Positions 59,807 to 64,000 of a stretch of 64,000 nucleotides of DNA are shown here, in pieces. The translations under genes were made by a program, and so were the position numbers. Numbering within the stretch: the stretch's first letter is position 1; each line of letters begins with the position of its first letter. The notes below the pieces were generated by a model, which saw only the letters and a program-made list of their open reading frames with translations, had not been told where the DNA came from and searched no databases. The stretch covers positions 1-64,000 of the forward strand of contig NZ_FMCU01000015.1 in assembly GCF_900091525.1 (NCBI RefSeq). Reading direction: 5' to 3'. Source of the DNA: Micromonospora matsumotoense. Its GTDB lineage: Bacteria > Actinomycetota > Actinomycetes > Mycobacteriales > Micromonosporaceae.

Positions 59807-60580
59807 ATGACGCCGCAGCACAACTTCCTGCGTGTTGGCCAGGTGGTGCCGACCGACCAGGAGGTGTCCACTGTCGAAATTGCGACGTCGGTCTCGGACG
59901 TGCTCACGATGATGGCTTATCGTGGCTTCGACCAGGTGCCCGTGACATCTCACGGCGTGGTGGTGGGCGTCTTCAGCTACCGGTCACTCGCGCTGAATCT
60001 CGGCATCGTACGCCGGCAGGACAGTCCCCTGTCCTACCCCGTCGGCGACTTCCTTGAGGACCTGGCCTTCGTCAGGTCCGGCTCTGAGGTCGAAGACGCA
60101 CTGGAGGCGCTCCATCAGAAGGGGGCGGTCCTGGTCGGCGATGAGGAGCGCCTGCTTGCGGTCGTCACCGCCGCCGACGTGAACAGCTACCTCTGGACCG
60201 CGGCGAGGCAGTTCATGATCGTGCGCGATGTCGAATTGGCGACTCGTTACCTGGCGCAACGGGCGTGCGCCACCGAGGACGAGCTCCGCGCGCTTGTTGT
60301 CGCCGCTCGGCCGACCGACGGCAACGGTACCGCCGCTGCGCGCCTGGAGGATCTGACCTTCGGTGAGTTGATCTCCGTCATCAACAGCCCCGAGCGCTTC
60401 GGCCGGGTCTTCAGCCGCACCTTCGGTAGCAGCCGCGAGTTGGTCTTCTCCATGCTTGAACCCGTCCGGGATGTCCGCAACAAGGTCTTCCACTTCCGCG
60501 ACGCGGTGACACCGGATGAGGTTGACCTTGTCATGAATGCCCGTGTGTGGCTGCGGCGCAGGGTCAGGATGGTGCAATGA
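59807..60580 (+). CDS. CBS-pair protein with C-terminal HEPN-like domain
   Basis: 257 aa from the ATG at 59807; a GTG at 59789 is an alternative, but the GGGGAGG tract would overlap it. Residues ~15-135 form a CBS pair (DVLTMMAYRGFDQVPVTSHG, VVVGVFSYRSL; ALHQKGAVLVGDEERLLAVV, TAADV), which usually binds adenine nucleotides. Residues ~140-255 are helical and contain R-x4-H as VRNKVFHFRD (Arg224, His229) in the position expected for a HEPN domain of the Swt1-like type. Overlaps the next gene by four bases. A nucleotide-sensing CBS domain controlling a HEPN RNase is the likely logic. Confidence 0.7.
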   Translation: MTPQHNFLRVGQVVPTDQEVSTVEIATSVSDVLTMMAYRGFDQVPVTSHGVVVGVFSYRSLALNLGIVRRQDSPLSYPVGDFLEDLAFVRSGSEVEDALEALHQKGAVLVGDEERLLAVVTAADVNSYLWTAARQFMIVRDVELATRYLAQRACATEDELRALVVAARPTDGNGTAAARLEDLTFGELISVINSPERFGRVFSRTFGSSRELVFSMLEPVRDVRNKVFHFRDAVTPDEVDLVMNARVWLRRRVRMVQ

Positions 60581-61749
60581 TCGGCCGCGCACCTGCTCAC
60601 ATCCTGCTCGCCGAGCGGTTGGACCGCGTCCGCGACGCCCGCCACATAGTGCTACACGCACCCCCCGGTTCCGGTAAGACGCGGATCCTGGCGGACTTCA
60701 TCGCCCGCGCCGCTGAGTCCGGTTTCGTCCTGGTGGTGTCCTCGCGTCGCGAACTACTCAAACAGTGGGCCATCGTGCTGGGAGACCACGGCGACGCACC
60801 GGTACACGAGCTAGACTCTGACCTCGCGTTGGAACTTGCCAGCCTGTCACCGGCCGAGTCCCAGCACAACCACGGGGTTCTCCTCACGACCACGGTAGGC
60901 GTCCGCCGGGGTCCTGTGCGGCTCGCGCTGCAGTCGCTTCCCTTGGCCTTGTTCCTCCTCGACGGCCTTCCCAGGCCCGACGGTGCCACGCTGCCCGCCG
61001 TCAGGAGCATCGTCGACCGGGCTCGGCAGACAATCGTGGTTGACCACATCTCACGGGGGCGCATGCCCCCATGGCTTCAGCATCCCGCACTGGTGCAACT
61101 CACGTCGGCCGAGGCCATCGATATGAGCGACAACCGGCACGTCAGTCCAGAGGACTATGTGGTGGCGCTCAGCCTCGGCGAACGTTCCGTCTTTCAGCAG
61201 GCGGCGATGTTGCTGGACAGGCGACAAGTCGTCCGCAGCCGACCTGCTTTGCACTCGGCATTAATGCAGCTGATCGGCGGGGTGCAGGAACCGAGCAGGG
61301 ACGACCTGGGTCGCGTGGATATGGCATGGAGCCTTGTTGACTCTCTCGAAGGCCTCGGCCCAGACCCACGGTTGGCAGCGATGACAGAGGCGGTCCTACA
61401 CAGACGTCAGTTCGGCCCCGTCATCGTGGTGACTGGCCCCCTGCGTGCTGAGGTCGAGTACGTACGTGATCATCTGACCGCCCACGGGATCCGGACGACT
61501 GAGTGGACGTTGCAGGATCCGCCGAAGGAACCAGCCGTGGCGGCCGACCGCAGCCCATCCCCCGTCGTCGTTGCCACTCCCAGCGGTCTGGAGGTAGGTG
61601 AGCCACTGCTACAAGCCGCCACCTTGGTGTACTTCACCAGACCGCGAAGCGACGCCGAGCGTGCGTGGCTTTTAAGTGCGCTGCGCACCGGCATGACTCG
61701 CAGCGTAGTTCTGCCTACCGATGAGCCGCCCACAGCAGCCGGAAACTGA
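60577..61749 (+). CDS. P-loop ATPase, SF2-helicase-like, partner of CBS-HEPN
   Basis: 390 aa from the ATG at 60577 (ATGA overlap). Walker A is LHAPPGSGKTRILADF (~26-41), followed by the motif Ia-like VLVVSSRRELLKQW. The expected DExx box is replaced by LFLLDGLPRPDG (~136). The C-terminal part (VVVATPSGLEVGEPLLQAAT, LVYFTRPRSDAERAW) resembles the second RecA lobe of SF2 helicases. It is shorter than usual helicases. Translational coupling to the CBS-HEPN gene argues that the two proteins act together, as toxin and regulator or as sensor and effector. Confidence 0.65.
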   Translation: MIGRAPAHILLAERLDRVRDARHIVLHAPPGSGKTRILADFIARAAESGFVLVVSSRRELLKQWAIVLGDHGDAPVHELDSDLALELASLSPAESQHNHGVLLTTTVGVRRGPVRLALQSLPLALFLLDGLPRPDGATLPAVRSIVDRARQTIVVDHISRGRMPPWLQHPALVQLTSAEAIDMSDNRHVSPEDYVVALSLGERSVFQQAAMLLDRRQVVRSRPALHSALMQLIGGVQEPSRDDLGRVDMAWSLVDSLEGLGPDPRLAAMTEAVLHRRQFGPVIVVTGPLRAEVEYVRDHLTAHGIRTTEWTLQDPPKEPAVAADRSPSPVVVATPSGLEVGEPLLQAATLVYFTRPRSDAERAWLLSALRTGMTRSVVLPTDEPPTAAGN

Positions 61750-61946
61750 ACCAGCGAAGCTGGTCGACCCTGTTGCATTAGCTAAGCACGACTGACGCCG
61801 GTTTACCCGGTATGACCCGCTTGGCTGGTGAGGCACAGACGGGGCGCTTCCGATCTCTCCGGCTCTTCACAGCAATGCCATCCCGCCGCCATATTCATCG
61901 ATGATGGTGAGTTCAGTTGCTGTTGATGGTGATCTGGAGGCATGGC

Positions 61947-62624
61947 ATGGCACGACCGACCACGAAGACGCCCGGGCTCGCGCGACCCCGTGTGCGCGCC
62001 GTGACGCTGGCACTCGCCACGCTTATCGGCGCAGCATCCCCGGCCAGCATCGCGGGGACCGCGACGGCGACGCCTCCGGGGATCCCCTCGAAGACGACGG
62101 CACAGTCGCAGCTCAACGCCCTGACCGTCGCCAGCGAGGGTTCCACCAGCGGTTACTCCCGTGACCTGTTCCCCCACTGGATCACCATCAGCGGCAGCTG
62201 CGACACCCGGGAGCAGGTCCTCAAGCGCGACGGCACGTCGGTCGTGGTCAACTCCTCGTGCCAGGCCACCTCGGGGCGCTGGTACAGCCCGTATGACGGG
62301 GCGACCTGGACCGCCGCGTCGGACGTGGACATCGACCATGTGGTCCCCCTTGCCGAGGCGTGGCGTTCCGGCGCGAGTTCCTGGGCGACCAGCCGCCGGC
62401 AGAGCTTCGCCAACGACCTGTCTCACCCGCAACTGATCGCGGTGACCGACAACGTCAACCAGTCCAAGGGAGACCAGGACCCGTCGACGTGGCAGCCGCC
62501 GCTGTCGTCGTACCGGTGCACCTACAGCAAGATGTGGATCACCGTGAAGTACGCCTGGGGCCTGCGCCTGCAGTCGTCGGAGAAGTCGGCGCTGCAGAGC
62601 ATGCTCAACACCTGCTCCTCCTGA
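61947..62624 (+). CDS. Secreted HNH-family nuclease
   Basis: 225 aa; the ATG at 61947 sits seven bases after GGAGG. An export signal (VRAVTLALATLIGAASPASI) is followed by the mature domain with SDVDIDHVVPLAEAWRSGA (~130-148; DH of the HNH core) and FANDLSHPQLIAVTDNVNQS, KGDQDPSTWQPP, the layout of secreted DUF1524/HNH nucleases of actinomycetes. Four Cys probably form disulfides. It would degrade extracellular DNA. It is a single gene followed by a strong hairpin. Confidence 0.85.
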   Translation: MARPTTKTPGLARPRVRAVTLALATLIGAASPASIAGTATATPPGIPSKTTAQSQLNALTVASEGSTSGYSRDLFPHWITISGSCDTREQVLKRDGTSVVVNSSCQATSGRWYSPYDGATWTAASDVDIDHVVPLAEAWRSGASSWATSRRQSFANDLSHPQLIAVTDNVNQSKGDQDPSTWQPPLSSYRCTYSKMWITVKYAWGLRLQSSEKSALQSMLNTCSS

Positions 62625-62638
62625 GTCCGCCCCACATC

Positions 62639-62681
62639 CTGACGTCGGCAGTCGCCCGCTGCGGGGGACTGCCGACGTCAG
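62639..62681. terminator. Hairpin downstream of the HNH nuclease gene
   Basis: Perfect 15-bp arms (CTGACGTCGGCAGTC and complement) around a 13-base loop, starting 15 bases after the stop at 62624. No T-run, so factor-independent termination is likely but not certain. Confidence 0.7.
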
Positions 62682-62920
62682 AGATTGCCCATAGCCCGTG
62701 CCCCGGCATGGCTGTAGCACGTTCAAGCCCGCAGGAGGGCTCGGACCAGAGGATCCGGGGGGTGTGCCCGTTCATCGAGGCGGGGAAGGTATGGCGGGAT
62801 GGAACGGTGTTGCTAATGCAGTGGACCCGCGCTTGTTCCGGTGATCGTCGAGTGGATCATCGGGTCTTGCTCGATACCGCTCCGTCGGTCCGCCGGCCAG
62901 TGCCGCCGTCTGGTGCGCCT

Positions 62921-63901
62921 TCACCCCGCGCGGGCTCGTATCGGCGCGTCTGGTCGCGCCCAGTTGTGGCGTGACGTTGGGACTGCGTCCTCGGTCTCGA
63001 TGTCGAGGTCGAGGACATCCAGTTCTATGGCGTCTCCGAGTTTCAGGAGGGTCATGATCCGGGTGATCATCGACCGGCGGACCGCGCGCCGTTGTGGGGT
63101 GCTGTCGTGCGCGCGTAGGTGATCGCGCATCTGTTGCCACGCATCGGGTTCGACGGTGCGGGGGGTGGGGGTGTTGCCTCTGGCCAGGAGGCGTCGCCAG
63201 CGTCGTCGGGGTTGGGTCTCAGTGGCGGCGATGTCGGTGACGACGTGCTGCAGGAGCCGCATTTGCTTCTCGACCTCGGCGCGTTGTCGCGCGAGGTCGT
63301 CGACCTCGTGGCGGGCGGCGTCGATGATCACTTTGACGTCGGCGCGGGCCTGGCGCAGCAGGAACGCTGCCTGACGGCGGGCGGCGCTGATGATCTCGTC
63401 GGCTGTCTCGATGCCGGCGGCCTGGGCCACGGCCGGGCAGCAGTCGAATGCCAGCGGCGTAAGAGGCGTCGGGTCGCCGGCGTCGTGGGTGCGGTAGCCG
63501 GCCTTCGCGGCGGCCTGGTACCAGCGGCGTGCCCGTGTCAGGTCGCCTTCGGTTGTCGATGGGGTGTCGATACTGGTGTTGTCGGTGACGACGGAGCGGT
63601 ACTCGAGCAGCATCGCCAGGCGTACCGCAGCGTCGGCGACGTCGCGGGCGGCGGCGATGTGTAGCCAGTGCTCGGCCTGGTCCCGCCGTCCGTGAATCTG
63701 GTAGTGGATGCCGAGCAGGTAGGCGGCGGTGCCGAGTTCGGCGTCTGCGATGGTGTCGTCCATCTGTCGGCACTGACGCGGGTCGGCCGCGCGCCGCGCG
63801 TGCAGGTGCAGGACCCGACGGGCCTCCACAGAGGTGTTGCGGGTCGATCGGGGGCCGAGGCAGGTGTCTACCGCATGTTTCAGGTCGTCTGCGATGCTCA
63901 C
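62921..63901 (-). CDS. TPR/coiled-coil hypothetical protein
   Basis: 326 aa from a GTG at 63901 that overlaps the upstream sigma-like stop (GTGA). The N-terminal half contains Sel1/TPR-like helical repeats (GTAAYLLGIHYQIHGRRDQA, EHWLHIAAARDVADAAVRLA, ARRWYQAAAKAGY). A long coiled coil follows at ~170-215 (RQAAFLLRQARADVKVIIDA, LARQRAEVEKQMRLLQHVV), then a basic region (RRRWRRLLARG) and an acidic end. No membrane segment. The coupling to a sigma-factor-like gene suggests a partner or regulator, perhaps anti-sigma-like, but nothing diagnostic is present. Confidence 0.65.
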   Translation of the reverse strand: MSIADDLKHAVDTCLGPRSTRNTSVEARRVLHLHARRAADPRQCRQMDDTIADAELGTAAYLLGIHYQIHGRRDQAEHWLHIAAARDVADAAVRLAMLLEYRSVVTDNTSIDTPSTTEGDLTRARRWYQAAAKAGYRTHDAGDPTPLTPLAFDCCPAVAQAAGIETADEIISAARRQAAFLLRQARADVKVIIDAARHEVDDLARQRAEVEKQMRLLQHVVTDIAATETQPRRRWRRLLARGNTPTPRTVEPDAWQQMRDHLRAHDSTPQRRAVRRSMITRIMTLLKLGDAIELDVLDLDIETEDAVPTSRHNWARPDAPIRARAG

Positions 63902-64000
63902 GCGCTGTTCCCTCCTTCGGTGTCGGCCCTGGCGCCGGCCAGCCGCTCCTGCAGGGTGCGCAGCCCGCGGGCCTTGTGGGTCTTGAGTGCCGACACGCTG
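63898..64000 (-). CDS. C-terminal end of a sigma-70-family-like protein, cut by window edge
   Basis: The last 33 codons are in the window: SVSALKTHKARGLRTLQERL followed by a short acidic tail and TGA. This matches the final HTH recognition helix of region 4 in ECF or SigB-like sigma factors (..SVSAVKSHTSRGLRTLR..). Everything upstream is outside the window. Its stop overlaps the start of the TPR gene. Confidence 0.5.
   Translation of the reverse strand, partial: SVSALKTHKARGLRTLQERLAGARADTEGGNSA

Noticed and set aside
59072..59953. A 293-aa minus-strand frame with repeats such as NTPTCVGRTP
   Set aside because: The repeated peptide is simply the translated CRISPR repeat, a known artefact.

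Overview
The window is high-GC actinomycete chromosome, most likely Micromonosporaceae (Micromonospora-like). This rests on strongly GC-biased codon use, frequent GTG starts, ATGA/GTGA overlaps, a WXG100/FtsK (type VII-like) secretion cluster, SARP-type regulator remains, RHS proteins with SMI1 immunity, and a type I-E-like CRISPR repeat. The genus is inferred, not shown. Accessory content is heavy, with insertion-sequence (IS) wreckage, three tyrosine-recombinase loci and several conflict systems.

Layout. 1-8450 is a graveyard: a hypothetical gene cut by the left edge, a small regulator/membrane operon, a truncated FtsX permease, a HEPN-domain gene, a DUF6308-like gene, a complete IS3 element (5310-6641, 3-bp target duplication), an IS630 remnant, an IS6 element, and relaxase-like and IS3 scraps. 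A 209-bp segment is duplicated at 484-692 and 6957-7165. 8451-25604 is a coherent type VII-like locus: an FHA/FtsK ATPase (EccC-like), a WXG100 protein, an alanine-rich helical protein, a probable substrate and an EspG-like protein. A MoxR/DUF58/transglutaminase-like operon follows, led by a pseudokinase-kinase protein, then an FHA-HTH protein and a PASTA-domain membrane protein. No EccB, EccD, EccE or mycosin gene is visible. 25605-29970 holds a SARP-like remnant, a dead integrase, two convergent integrases and the 3' half of a tRNA-Arg next to repeated TGTGGGT motifs, which together look like an attachment region.

30298-46957 is a defence-type island. It starts with a frameshifted copy of the HEPN gene at 3447. 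Next comes an overlapping four-gene vWA-MoxR-VMAP conflict operon: an alpha/beta hydrolase, a caspase-like VMAP protein, a MoxR-like AAA ATPase, and a SAV_2336-type vWA protein carrying two C-terminal DUF5995-like domains. After it, a divergent HEPN gene faces an overlapping operon of an unknown protein, a PLD nuclease, a SNF2/RapA-like helicase and a YbjN-like protein. I consider the latter cluster the best candidate for an under-described antiviral system.

47107-64000 holds a second, inverted IS6 copy and a secreted FG-GAP/DNRLRE protein divergent from a 2303-aa RHS toxin (Hint domain, WHH-type nuclease tip, SMI1-like immunity gene). It also has a possible FxLD-lanthipeptide leader remnant, a two-repeat orphan CRISPR, a CBS-HEPN plus P-loop ATPase pair, a secreted HNH nuclease, and a TPR/coiled-coil gene overlapping the end of a sigma-factor-like gene cut by the right edge.

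All functional calls come from reading the translated sequence. No similarity search was run.
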